Below, piece after piece: positions 1 through 7,678 of a stretch of 20,406 nt of DNA; within the stretch, counting starts at the first letter, position 1; each line of letters begins with the position of its first letter. This DNA comes from Candidatus Hodarchaeaceae archaeon (GTDB lineage: Archaea; Hadarchaeota; Hadarchaeia; Hadarchaeales; Hadarchaeaceae): positions 1 to 20,406 of the forward strand of contig JASEGJ010000019.1 of assembly GCA_030018135.1 (NCBI GenBank), given 5' to 3'. A program made the translations under genes and the position numbers. Below the pieces are notes generated by a model. The model was not told where the DNA came from. It made no database searches and worked only from the letters and a program-made list of their open reading frames with translations.

Positions 1-390
1 CTCCCCTAGGCGCTGCACGAGCATGTTGAAGTTGTCCTCCAGGACCCAGGGCAGCACGCCTTTCCCCAACAAGGTCCAATTGCTGGGAAGGCCGCCTCGG
101 TAGTATTCGTTCTCACCCTCTGGTTCGTCGACGTGGTACCAGTGCCTGCAATTGGCCTCATACGGGTCGCTGCTCTTCCACTCGTCCGGCTTGGTGGAGT
201 ATGTCCTTATCGTCGCGATGTTGGTGGAGAAGAACGAGCCGCTCGAGAAGACGTAGCTGGCGTTTTCGACGATGGATCTATGGGTGGCCCCACCCCATGC
301 ACGCACCTCTAAAACTGGTGCCGAGCAGGCGGCAAGGATAGCGACGACAGGGATCAGCGTTCGAAGGGCGACCATCGCGCGTCTTGTCAT
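1..390 (-). CDS. Secreted Zn-dependent phospholipase C / S1-P1 nuclease-like protein, partial
   Basis: An open frame of 130 codons starts at ATG 388-390 and runs off the left edge, so the C-terminus is missing. The N-terminus (MTRRAMVALRTLIPVVAILA) looks like a signal peptide or lipoprotein-type leader with AACSA near residues 20-24. The mature part opens W-G-G-A-T-H-R-S-I. This matches the pattern of zinc-dependent phospholipase C and S1/P1 nucleases, in which an N-terminal Trp and a following His bind zinc. Further on are CRHWYHVD and GKGVLPWVLEDNF, which fit the second His-rich helix and the 'G..PW' region of that fold. The remaining His/Asp ligands lie outside the window. TGAGG ends 5 bases before the ATG and GGAGG ends 11 bases before it. 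The family assignment is by motif only; the substrate is unknown. Confidence 0.6.
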   Translation of the reverse strand, partial: MTRRAMVALRTLIPVVAILAACSAPVLEVRAWGGATHRSIVENASYVFSSGSFFSTNIATIRTYSTKPDEWKSSDPYEANCRHWYHVDEPEGENEYYRGGLPSNWTLLGKGVLPWVLEDNFNMLVQRLGE

Positions 391-496
391 TCCGGCCTCA
401 GCCTCCTCGAGTTTTTATGGCGTTTTGGCGTAAAAGGGTGGGGGGCGTCAATTTTGACAACTTTTTCGATAAATCGGGGGCCAATAAAAGCACCAC
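391..496 (-). promoter_or_regulatory. Promoter region of the gene at 1-390
   Basis: This 106-base gap separates two genes on the minus strand. On that strand it contains TTTATCG (about 468-474) and CCATAAAAAC (about 409-419) as possible TATA elements, and a perfect 12-bp palindrome GTCAATTTTGAC at 447-458 that could be an operator. The minus-strand sequence TTTTATTGG near 482-490 may also be the T-rich stop signal of the upstream subtilase gene. Which TATA is used cannot be decided by eye. Confidence 0.35.
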
Positions 497-3400
497 CTAG
501 GCTGGCGCGAACGGCCACCTGCCCTTTATGGCCAATATCTCAGACCACAGGTCGGCCCTCTCCTCAAGCGATGCGAAGGGCCACCTCGACTTGATCTCCA
601 GTATTCTACCCCAGAGCGCGCTCCTGGTGACGACGAAGCTAGCCAGAGTCGAAATCACGTTCTCGGTGTTGTCGTAGGTCAGGTCCAGCCTAACTTTCTC
701 GATCGCTTTGTTCTCGGGGTGCGGCACGATCGTCGAGAAGCTCACGTTATCCGGCGTCGGGCCGCTCCACACGACGTTTTCGCCCTGGTAGCTCCCGCCG
801 TAGGTGTAGAACTTGACCACGAGCTTGGAGCCATCGGTGAGCCTGGCGCTGACGCTCAAGCCGACTTCGTGGAGGGTTACGAGGTCGAACTCGACCGACG
901 CGTTTTCCGCCCTCGCGATGCAGCTCGCGGCGGCGCTCACCGCATTATCGCTGAGCGAGGTGGCGACGATGGTTATGCTATCCTCGACGCCCGATGCCGC
1001 GTTTTCTGGGACGGCTATGGTCAGTGCGACGCTCACGTTTTCGCCGGCCGGGATCGTCAGGTAATTGTCCGAGAGCGTCGGGCCCCAGCCGAGGTCGTCG
1101 GTCGCCTCGAGCGAGAAGTTGTCCTCGGCGTTGCCTAGGTTCGTCACCAGAACGGCGTACTCCAACGTCGTCCCCGGCAGGGTGCCTTGGTTTTCCGGCG
1201 ATACCGAGAGCATCACGCCCCTGACGATCGCCGCTCGGGCTATGCAGTTCGCGGACCTCGAGACGCCCGTGCCAGCAGCTACGAGGGTGATGTTGTCCTC
1301 GGCCGAGCCCGGTGTGCCAAGCGGCACGACGACGGTGAGCGTGGCGGTTCCATTTTCGCCGGGCGGCACCTCGAGCGAAGGCGGCGAGATGCTAGGGCCC
1401 CACCCCGCGTTGTCCGCGGCGGTCAGGGAGTAGTTATCCACCACGTTCCCCACATTCTTGACCGTGACGGTGTAGGTGAGCGTCCCCCCGGGCGGGGCGC
1501 TCGCGTTTTCAGGGGCGATCGAAACCTCGACCCCGTATACGGGCGCCGCGCGGGCCACGCAGCTTGTCGAGTCGGAAACCCCAGTCCCGCTCGCCACGAC
1601 GGTTATGTTGTCCTCGGCATATGGTGCTGAATTTTCCGGCACGACGACGCTCAACGTCGCGACCCCATTCTCGCCGGCCAGCACGCTCAGCGAGGTCGGC
1701 TGAACGCTCGGGCCCCAGCCCGAATTATCGCTGACCGTCAGGATGTAATTGTCCGAGACGTTGCCGGTGTTGACGACGGTTACGATATAGTCGAGTACCT
1801 CGCCGGGCGGGCCGCTCTTCTCGCTCGGCGAGATCGATGCCTCGACCCCGTACCTAGGCACCGCGTGGGCGACCTCGACGTAGACCTGGGTTACCCGATG
1901 GCTTTTGGAGGAGGCGCTCCTGACGCCTGCCTGCAGGGCGTCGACCTCGGAGGCGGTCCAGCTCTTGCCGGTAGGGGGGTTCGCCGCCCAATCCCTGTAG
2001 TAGTTTGCGTACGAGGTGGTCAGCGCCATATCCTCGCTCACGTAATCGTTGTCGTGGGTCCTGATCATCAGGTTGATCTTCGTCGCTGCCGCCGTGGTCT
2101 TCCTCGCCCTCGCGTAAACGCGCACGTTGCTTATGGGGACATCCGGGAGCCCGCCGTCGTCTAGGTTGAAAACGTCCCTATGCCCGAGCGTCGCGGTCGC
2201 CGCGTAAGTGCTGTCCTCGTCTGGGGCCACATCGTCGACCGCATCCCAGTGCTCCGTTGCCCCCACGACCGTACTGTACTCCGCGTATTGGCCGCTCGCG
2301 TTTGGCCTCAGCACAGTTATCGTCGTCTCGATGGCTTTGTCGGCCCTCACCAGGCCGTAGCCGTACAGATTGTCCCTTCCCGCCGGCCCCAGGTCCTGAG
2401 CCGTCTGCTGTAAAATCGACCTAACCTGGGCGTTCGTCAGGCCCGGGCTCCTCGCCAAGACCAGTGCCGCCGCGCCAGCGACGTGGGGCGCCGCCATCGA
2501 GGTGCCGCTGGCCCACGCATAGGTGGAGCCCCTGTAGGTGGAGTACACGCCTACGCCCGGCGCGGCGAGCTCGATCTCGGCCCCCTTCGAACTCCACGTG
2601 GGCACTTCGTCGTGCCCGTCGGTGGCCGCCGCCGCGACCACGCTCTCGTACCTCGCGGGGTAGGACACGCCGTTTTCGCCCTCGTTTCCTGCAGCCGCAA
2701 CTAGGAGAATCCCGCGAGCGTACGCTTCATCGCACGCATCCTTGAGGGCGGGGACATCGCTCGTCGTGCCGAGGCTCATGTTTATCACCTGCATGCCGTT
2801 CTGCACGCTCCAGTCTATGCCCTCGACGACATCGCTGACGTAGCCCTTGCCGTTGTCCGCGAGCACCTTCACCGCGTACAGCCACGCCGCCGGGGCGACG
2901 CCGACCACGCCCACGTCGTCGTTGACCGCCGCCGCGATGCCCGCGACGTGGGTGCCGTGGCCGTTCCCGTCGTTCCACCTCGCCGGGTCCGCGCTGTTCT
3001 CATCGCCGACGAGCGAGATACCCCCCTTCACGTTGGCGGCGAGGTCGGGGTGGTCGGGTTGGATGCCGGTGTCGAGGATCGCCACCTTGACGCCTGCGCC
3101 GGTCGAAATGGGCCACGCGCTGGGCGCGCCTATCCTGTCCACCCCCCACGGCACCTGCTGCTCCAGCGCGCGGACGACTTTATCGAGCTCGACGTACGCG
3201 ACGGCCGGGTTCCCCCTGAGCCCCTCGAGGGCTTCGGCCGGCACCCTCGCCGCCAGTCCTGGGATGATGCTGTAGGTCGCGATCACCTCGCCGCCCACCC
3301 CCGCGATCAGGGCGGCGTCCGGTCTTCCCCTGAAGACGATTATCACCCGAACTTCTTCCGAGGGGGCGCTCGCGGGTGCGGGCACGAAAGCTAAAAAAAT

Positions 3401-3526
3401 GGTCGCAATGACGATCCAGGCGATGAACTTCCTCGGGCCTTTCTTCCCCACTTCGCGCACCGGCGGCTGACGCTGGGGTCGAAACGGCGAGTTCGATGGA
3501 GCACGGTTTAATCGCTCGGCCCTCAA
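497..3526 (-). CDS. Secreted subtilisin-like serine protease with Ig-like repeats
   Basis: I choose the TTG at 3524-3526 as the start, giving 1009 aa. GGAGG lies 6 bases upstream, and the context GGAGGCAATGG-TTG-AGG-GCC-GAG matches the GTG start of the gene at 12127. The frame stays open further upstream to 3781 without a better start. Residues 25-55 form a signal peptide (K-rich, then IAWIVIATIFLAFVPAPASA). An I9-like propeptide follows (about 58-115). The peptidase S8 domain spans about 125-400, with catalytic D152 (LDTG), H190 (GHGTH), N281 (AAGNEG) and S343 (GTSMAAP) all present. A beta-rich domain follows (about 400-555), then three Ig-like/NEW3-type repeats starting near 559, 664 and 769, each with a 'N.GN..DNY/F..' core and a conserved Cys near its end. 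A last beta domain (about 875-965) leads to a C-terminal tandem motif, L-W-x-x-I-L-x-I-K-x-R-W-P-F-A, at 971-985 and 993-1007. There is no C-terminal membrane segment. It is probably an extracellular or cell-surface protease. Confidence 0.9.
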   Translation of the reverse strand: MRAERLNRAPSNSPFRPQRQPPVREVGKKGPRKFIAWIVIATIFLAFVPAPASAPSEEVRVIIVFRGRPDAALIAGVGGEVIATYSIIPGLAARVPAEALEGLRGNPAVAYVELDKVVRALEQQVPWGVDRIGAPSAWPISTGAGVKVAILDTGIQPDHPDLAANVKGGISLVGDENSADPARWNDGNGHGTHVAGIAAAVNDDVGVVGVAPAAWLYAVKVLADNGKGYVSDVVEGIDWSVQNGMQVINMSLGTTSDVPALKDACDEAYARGILLVAAAGNEGENGVSYPARYESVVAAAATDGHDEVPTWSSKGAEIELAAPGVGVYSTYRGSTYAWASGTSMAAPHVAGAAALVLARSPGLTNAQVRSILQQTAQDLGPAGRDNLYGYGLVRADKAIETTITVLRPNASGQYAEYSTVVGATEHWDAVDDVAPDEDSTYAATATLGHRDVFNLDDGGLPDVPISNVRVYARARKTTAAATKINLMIRTHDNDYVSEDMALTTSYANYYRDWAANPPTGKSWTASEVDALQAGVRSASSKSHRVTQVYVEVAHAVPRYGVEASISPSEKSGPPGEVLDYIVTVVNTGNVSDNYILTVSDNSGWGPSVQPTSLSVLAGENGVATLSVVVPENSAPYAEDNITVVASGTGVSDSTSCVARAAPVYGVEVSIAPENASAPPGGTLTYTVTVKNVGNVVDNYSLTAADNAGWGPSISPPSLEVPPGENGTATLTVVVPLGTPGSAEDNITLVAAGTGVSRSANCIARAAIVRGVMLSVSPENQGTLPGTTLEYAVLVTNLGNAEDNFSLEATDDLGWGPTLSDNYLTIPAGENVSVALTIAVPENAASGVEDSITIVATSLSDNAVSAAASCIARAENASVEFDLVTLHEVGLSVSARLTDGSKLVVKFYTYGGSYQGENVVWSGPTPDNVSFSTIVPHPENKAIEKVRLDLTYDNTENVISTLASFVVTRSALWGRILEIKSRWPFASLEERADLWSEILAIKGRWPFAPA

Positions 3527-3570
3527 CCATTGCCTCCTGGGTGCTGCCTCCTTTAGATTGTTTGGGCGTC

Positions 3571-3604
3571 GGACGATATATAGCTTGTCGATTTGCCATA
3601 AAAA
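3571..3604 (-). promoter_or_regulatory. Promoter of the subtilase gene with conserved upstream box
   Basis: On the minus strand a TATA element (TATATAT, 3576-3582) lies about 50 bases upstream of the TTG start. The box TTTTTATGGCAAATCGA (3588-3604) sits 5 bases further upstream. The same box and gap occur before the S-layer-like gene at 12184-12211, with one mismatch in the 16 shared positions. Being adjacent to TATA, the box could be an extended BRE or an activator site. Confidence 0.6.
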
Positions 3605-3664
3605 TGACTTAAAACTTGAATTTTTACTAAAAACGCGTGCAGCCCTTCGAAGACGCTCCATTTG

Positions 3665-3770
3665 GACGTATATACGTCGCCTCGACCCTCGCCGGCATGG
3701 ACGTATATGCGTCGCGAGGGCGTCTCCGGCGTACGACGCTCCTCGGCCCCTGAGATGACGTATATGCGTC
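3665..3770. repeat. Three copies of the palindrome GACGTATATRCGTC
   Basis: Copies lie at 3665-3678 (a perfect 14-bp palindrome, GACGTATATACGTC), 3700-3713 and 3757-3770 (both GACGTATATGCGTC). Each is followed by GC, so a 16-base unit is conserved. Start-to-start distances are 35 and 57 bases. They lie 83-194 bases upstream of the subtilase TATA box and just before the decayed ATPase on the other strand. Dimeric-regulator sites are the simplest reading. The spacing is too uneven for a CRISPR array. Confidence 0.75.
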
Positions 3771-3851
3771 GCGGGAAACATCCTGATGCCTCACGGGCGC
3801 GAAAATTGTTCGGCCATGTCCCCGCCCTGCAGCCTCCCCGAAAACGCATAG

Positions 3852-5161
3852 GCGCTCAAGGGCAAGCCCCACATTTACCTCCTGTGCGATAGGAGGAGCG
3901 ACTCCGACATGCTCAAGGAATTTTCGATGGAGGTGGGCAGGTTTTTCGGCGACATCGGAGTTTCTTTGGCCGGGCTGCCGGACTGGGTCATGCTCTTCAA
4001 GTATCTGAGGGAAAAAGTGGGCGGTAAAAGGGTCCCAGTGGTGGTGGATGAATTCCCATTTTTGGCCGGTGCAAATAGGGCGATGCCCTCCCTCTTCCAA
4101 AGGGGTTGGGACGAGCACCTCCGACATACGAACGTCTTCCTCATCCTCTGCGGCTCGAGCATCTCGATGATGGAGAAGGGCGTCCCGAGCTACAGGAGCC
4201 CCCTTTACGGGAGGAGGACTGGACAATTGTTCTTTCAACCCTTAAAATTCAACGACGCTAGGAAGTTCTTCCCGAGGAAGGGTCTGGGCGAGCAAATGGA
4301 ATTTTACGCCGTCCTGGGCGGGACGCCGGCGTACCTGCTTCAATTTTCCGAGGAAAAGGACCTCATCGAGAACATAAGGGAGAGGGTGCTGAGGAGGGAT
4401 GCCTTCCTATACAACGAGGTGGAATTCGTGCTGAGGGGGGAGCTCAAGGAGCCCAGGAAGTACTTCACCATTTTGAAGGAGATCGCCTTCGGCAGGACGA
4501 AGCTCAACGACATCAGCCGGGCGACGGGGGTCGAGAGGGGCATCCTCTCGAGGTATCTCTCCATCCTCGAGGACCTGAGGGTGATAAGGAGGAGCGTCCC
4601 GGTGACCGAAAAGCACCCCCATAAATCGAGGAAGGGGGTGTACGAGATCGAGGACAATTTTTTCAAATTTTGGTTCGAGTTCGTCTTTCCCAACCGAAGC
4701 TACATCGAGGGGGGCGAGCCAGAGCTGGTCATAAAAAAGATCATCGAGGGGCTCGATGCGTACCTCGGCCGCGTGTTCGAGGAGGTTTGCTCGGAGGCGC
4801 TTTGGTGGATGCTCAAGCTGGGGAGGGCGCCCTTCACCTTCACCGAGCTCGGAAAATGGTGGTCGAGGGAGGATGAGGTGGACATCGTCGCGCTAAACGA
4901 GCGGACCAAGGAGGTCCTTTCGCGGAGTGCAAGTGGCAGAAAAAGCCCGTCGGCGTGGATGTGGTCGAGGACCTGCTCAAGAAGCGGGATGCGGTGGACT
5001 GGCAGGGGGAAAGGAGGAAGGAGTACTTCGCCATTTTCTCGAGGTCGGGCTTTAAAAGATCCTGCTCGAGGCGTTGCGAGGAAAATGGGGTTTTGGCGCT
5101 GGACCTGAATGACCTCAAGGGGTTGCTTGAGGAAGTTCAAACACCAGCTGCGGGTAGGTGA
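3852..5161 (+). pseudogene. Archaeal AAA ATPase (PF01637 with DUF234-like C-terminus), decayed
   Basis: The frame from 3852 reads GKPHIYLLCDRR...MLKEFS, matching archaeal ATPases just after the Walker A region. A TAG at 3849-3851 precedes it, so the P-loop segment (family 'GRRRVGKT') is absent. Seen downstream are the Walker B-like VPVVVDEFPFL, the sensor-like ILCGSSISMME, RSPLYGRR, a winged-helix region (KLNDISRATGVERGILSRYLSILEDL), and the DUF234-like nuclease-fold part DEVDIVALNERTKE. At 4918-4920 the frame breaks. With one added T it continues FAECKWQKKPVGVDVVEDLLKKR in the next frame. A local disturbance near 5054-5085 hides an ILLEALR segment. The last frame ends at TGA 5159-5161. Either a pseudogene or a gene damaged by sequencing indels, but the missing P-loop argues for real decay. 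Confidence 0.8.
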
Positions 5162-5407
5162 TGGGACGAGGTTCAAGTAAGTCGAATGGGTCGCCTCCGC
5201 CTCCTTCTTACCTTGGCATCCTCCCTTCAGCGCAGCCCACATCGGGAAATGCTCACTGAACCTAGCGATAATTAAGATGGGTCGTAAGGGGTCCTGGAAT
5301 CGAGCTGGATGTGGTCGGCTGGTTTTGATTTGACGAAAGCTCCCGTCGACGTAAATCGGCGCCAAGTATTTATAGTTTATAGCCTATGGTAAAATAGGTG
5401 AGGAAAA
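5162..5407 (+). promoter_or_regulatory. Spacer with the vapBC promoter
   Basis: No convincing gene was found in 5162-5366. At the right end an AT-rich TATA element (TATTTATAG, 5367-5375) lies about 33 bases before the vapB ATG, and GGTGAGG (5397-5403) gives a Shine-Dalgarno 4 bases before it. Only a short leader is expected. VapB proteins usually repress their own promoter, so an operator near 5367-5400 is likely, but no clear palindrome stands out. Confidence 0.5.
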
Positions 5408-5602
5408 ATGGTAACCACCATTCAGGTGCATGAGGACGTCCTCGAACGTTTGAATGCCCTAAAAAAGGAGATGGGGGCTAGGTCCACCGAGGAGGTTATA
5501 AAAGTGCTTCTAAAAAGCGCAAAGAGCCTTAAAAAATCCCACTTCGGCTCGCTTCCTGGGCTTAGGGCATTCGAGAGGGAGGAGATTGACCGTCTTAGTT
5601 GA
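5408..5602 (+). CDS. vapB: VapB-type antitoxin, ribbon-helix-helix
   Basis: A 64-aa protein. The first 45 residues (MVTTIQVHEDVLERLNALKK... then STEEVIKVLLKSAKSL) have the short beta strand plus two helices of a ribbon-helix-helix DNA-binding domain. The tail (SLPGLRAFEREEIDRLS) is the kind of segment that wraps the PIN toxin. GGTGAGG lies 4 bases before the ATG. The last 17 bases overlap the start of vapC, so the two are translationally coupled. The known family role is to neutralise VapC and repress the operon. The assignment rests on fold-like sequence plus the adjacent PIN gene. Confidence 0.85.
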   Translation: MVTTIQVHEDVLERLNALKKEMGARSTEEVIKVLLKSAKSLKKSHFGSLPGLRAFEREEIDRLS

Positions 5603-5963
5603 CTCGTGGGCTTGGGTCGAATATTTCAGGGGGAGCGAGGCCGGGAGGAGGGCGAGGGAAGTCATAGAAGGTTCGGAGGAGGTCGCGATCGTGAGCGCGA
5701 TCAACGTAGCCGAGGTATTTCATTGGGTCCTCCGGTTCTACGACGAGAGGACGGCTGAGGAGAAGAGGGAGGCGATGAAGCAAAGGGCGTTTGTGTGCGA
5801 TGTCGGCGAGGAGGTGGCGGTGGATGCCGCCAAGTTGAGGCTGAGGAAAGGGTTGGGGCTGGGGGGCGCGATCGTCTACGCCACGGCAAAGAGGGAGAAG
5901 GCCGAAATTTTGACCGGCGATCCCGATTTTAATGGTTTGGATGGGGTCATCTTCATGGGCTAG
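5586..5963 (+). CDS. vapC: VapC-type PIN-domain toxin, possibly lacking one catalytic Asp
   Basis: A 125-aa PIN-domain protein starting at TTG 5586-5588 inside the end of vapB. VapC toxins are metal-dependent ribonucleases that cut tRNA or rRNA. Conserved acids visible are D6 (VLVDSWAWVEYF), E43 (SAINVAEVF) and D112/D114 (LTGDPDF). The third acid, normally in a 'L(S/A)DAI..A.A' motif, falls at G94 in GLGLGGAIVYATA. There the codon is GGC where GAC would give Asp, one transition away. The toxin may therefore be weakened or inactive, or the base may be an error. The gene stops 6 bases before the end of the convergent gene on the other strand. Confidence 0.85.
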   Translation: MTVLVDSWAWVEYFRGSEAGRRAREVIEGSEEVAIVSAINVAEVFHWVLRFYDERTAEEKREAMKQRAFVCDVGEEVAVDAAKLRLRKGLGLGGAIVYATAKREKAEILTGDPDFNGLDGVIFMG

Positions 5964-5969
5964 GTCGTT

Positions 5970-6581
5970 TCAGGGGAGCAGAAGCCGCAGCAGCGCCGGC
6001 CTCTTCACCGCCCTCCGACGCCTAGCCAGCGAGCCGAGCGAGAACGCGACAACAGCCACCCCGGCCATGGCGATCGCAACCACGAGCAGGGGCAGGCGCG
6101 ACGGCGGCGGGGGGAGCTCGCTCGCGGTCTCTATCCTGGCTATAACGATGTACTCGATATCGAAGACCTCCCCAACTTCGGCCAGCCTCCTGACCGAGAT
6201 CCAAACCTCCCACCGCTGGCTAGTCAGGTTCTCCTGGCGCGGGATGTTCAGGTATATGTCGACGGTGCCGCTCGAGTTTTCGTCGATCTCGAGGACGGCT
6301 GGCGTCGGGATCACCCAGCTCGGGTCGGGAATGGCCTCGTAGCCCTCCCTTAGGTTCTCCCGTGGCGGTGCCAGCACGGAGAGGGCGAAGGTCCGCTTGA
6401 TGTTGTCGCCGTTACGTACGACGAGCTTCCTCTCGAGCATGTAGGGCTCGCCCATGGGTGGGGCGTCCTCGACCAGGAACTCGGCGGGCGACACGCTGAA
6501 GAGCTGCGGCCGGGCGAGCGTCATGGTCGCGGATATCACGCCCAGCGACAGGAGGGCTAGAGCTGAGATTTTGGCCCGCAT
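5970..6581 (-). CDS. Membrane-anchored Ig-like protein, paralogue B
   Basis: 203 aa from ATG 6579-6581, with GAGG 8-9 bases upstream. It has an N-terminal signal segment (MRAKISALALLSLGVISATMTLA), an extracellular beta-rich domain opening SVSPAEFLVEDAPPMGEPYMLERK, an N-E-N/S-S-G-T-V type core, and a C-terminal membrane helix (LLVVAIAMAGVAVVAFSLGSL) followed by an Arg-rich cytoplasmic tail (RRRRAVKRP). This is the layout of a surface protein anchored by its C-terminus. It lies 10 bases downstream of its paralogue at 6592-7224, so the two form an operon. No catalytic motif was seen. The domain recalls NEW3/DUF916-type Ig-like modules, but I do not recognise a specific family. Confidence 0.75.
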   Translation of the reverse strand: MRAKISALALLSLGVISATMTLARPQLFSVSPAEFLVEDAPPMGEPYMLERKLVVRNGDNIKRTFALSVLAPPRENLREGYEAIPDPSWVIPTPAVLEIDENSSGTVDIYLNIPRQENLTSQRWEVWISVRRLAEVGEVFDIEYIVIARIETASELPPPPSRLPLLVVAIAMAGVAVVAFSLGSLARRRRAVKRPALLRLLLP

Positions 6582-6591
6582 CCCGCCAGCC

Positions 6592-7224
6592 TCAGGGGAA
6601 TACCCGTCCCCTGGCCCTCCCCCTCGCCCTACCCCTATACCTCGTCCAAGCGCCAAACGCCAGCGCCGCCACGGCGATTCCGATCACCAAGGCGACGATC
6701 GCGGGGACCGGCAGCAGGGGCGGCGGGGGCGGCAACTCCGCGGTGGTCTCTATCTTCGCCCTGCAGATCAGCTCCGGCTCGAGAACTTCGCCGATCTCGG
6801 CCAGCCTCCTGACCGAGATCCAAACCTCCCACCGCTGGCTAGTCAGGTTCTCCTGGCGCGGGATGTTCAGGTATATGTCGACGGTGCCGCTCGAGTTTTC
6901 GCCGACCTCTATGACCTGGGGGATGAGGACGACCCAGTTTTCGTTGGGGATCGGCCCATAGCCCTCCCTGAGGTTCTCGGTGGGGGGCGGGAGCGCGGAG
7001 ATGATGAAGGTGCGCTTTATGCTGTCGCCGTTGCGCACCACGAGCTTCCTCTCGAGCATGTAGGGCTCGCCCATGGGTGGGGCGTCCCTGACCGTGAACT
7101 CCGCCGGCGATATGCCGAAGCCGACGGGCTCCTCCTGGGCGCGCGTCGGGGAGACCGTCGAGACGATCATGAGCAGGGTTGCGACGGCGGCCGCGAACCC
7201 CACCCAATTTTCGATATCCCCCAT
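6592..7224 (-). CDS. Membrane-anchored Ig-like protein, paralogue A
   Basis: 210 aa from ATG 7222-7224. The start is fixed by GGAGG 5 bases upstream, although the frame is open for 14 more codons. It has a signal peptide (WVGFAAAVATLLMIVSTVSPTRAQ), an extracellular domain opening FGISPAEFTVRDAPPMGEP, and a C-terminal helix (VPAIVALVIGIAVAALAFGAW) with a very basic tail (RYRGRARGRARGRVFP). It is about the same length as paralogue B and alignable along its whole extracellular part. Two stretches are identical at DNA level: 105 bp (6797-6901 against 6178-6282) and 48 bp (7040-7087 against 6421-6468). The minus-strand sequence TTTTTATCCC near 7255-7264 could be its TATA. Function unknown; probably surface adhesion or envelope assembly. 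Confidence 0.75.
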   Translation of the reverse strand: MGDIENWVGFAAAVATLLMIVSTVSPTRAQEEPVGFGISPAEFTVRDAPPMGEPYMLERKLVVRNGDSIKRTFIISALPPPTENLREGYGPIPNENWVVLIPQVIEVGENSSGTVDIYLNIPRQENLTSQRWEVWISVRRLAEIGEVLEPELICRAKIETTAELPPPPPLLPVPAIVALVIGIAVAALAFGAWTRYRGRARGRARGRVFP

Positions 7225-7329
7225 TATTTCCTCCAATACTCTATCGCATCGATGGGATAAAAACACTGGGGAGGCGCTCGCCGTGCCCTCGCTTCAAAGG
7301 GACTATCTCATCATTTATACAGGTGAAAA

Positions 7330-7678
7330 ATGGCCAAGCTTAAGCGGGCGATGCAGCTCCCGCGCGAACGAAAGGTCTCCATCGGGAGGGCTTGCGGGGG
7401 TTACCATCTCGAGATGATAGAGGCGATGCCCGGACGCGGGGTCCACCTCGGTTACACGGTGGACGAACTGCGGGGGGACGTAAAGCCCGCCTCCAAGCAG
7501 CCCCGATGGGGAGTTCGATTTGGTGCCGAGCCCCTTGGGCTACGGGGCGGCTTTAACCAAGATTTTTTTAGGGGAACTCAAGAAGCTCCCGGAAGACCTA
7601 AGGAGTTTGGAAGTTCTTTCCCAGTTGAGACCGAGGCTCATAGCCGGCGTGCTTCCGAACATCGCCAACGTCCGGTTG
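7330..7678 (+). pseudogene. Unrecognised gene relic spanning two frames
   Basis: From ATG 7330 the frame reads MAKLKRAMQLPRERKVSIGR... to KQPRWG near 7508. With one extra G in the GGGG at 7508-7511 it passes smoothly into EFDLVPSPLGYGAALTKIFL... and on to NIANVRLLEFGR at about 7685. The joined product, about 118 aa, has protein-like composition in both halves and none in the alternative frames. I do not recognise the family. It has no stop before entering the convergent ATPase gene, so its 3' end seems to be cut off there. GGTGA lies 5 bases before the ATG. Confidence 0.4.

Noticed and set aside
719-3394. Several long open frames on the plus strand opposite the subtilase
   Set aside because: They overlap a clear protease on the other strand and have Arg/Pro/Ala-rich compositions typical of GC-rich shadow frames.
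3180-3599. ATG at 3597-3599 or the ATG in GGAGGCAATGG as the subtilase start
   Set aside because: Both lie in another frame and do not lead into the protease. The TTG two bases further on is in frame and matches the context of the 12127 start.
3665-3770. CRISPR array from the GACGTATATRCGTC repeats
   Set aside because: Repeats are only 14-16 bases, there are three copies, and the spacers differ widely in length (about 21 and 43 bases).
4700-5365. A 221-codon minus-strand frame
   Set aside because: Mostly antisense to the ATPase relic. Its first 65 residues lie in the spacer and look somewhat protein-like, but no family is recognised.
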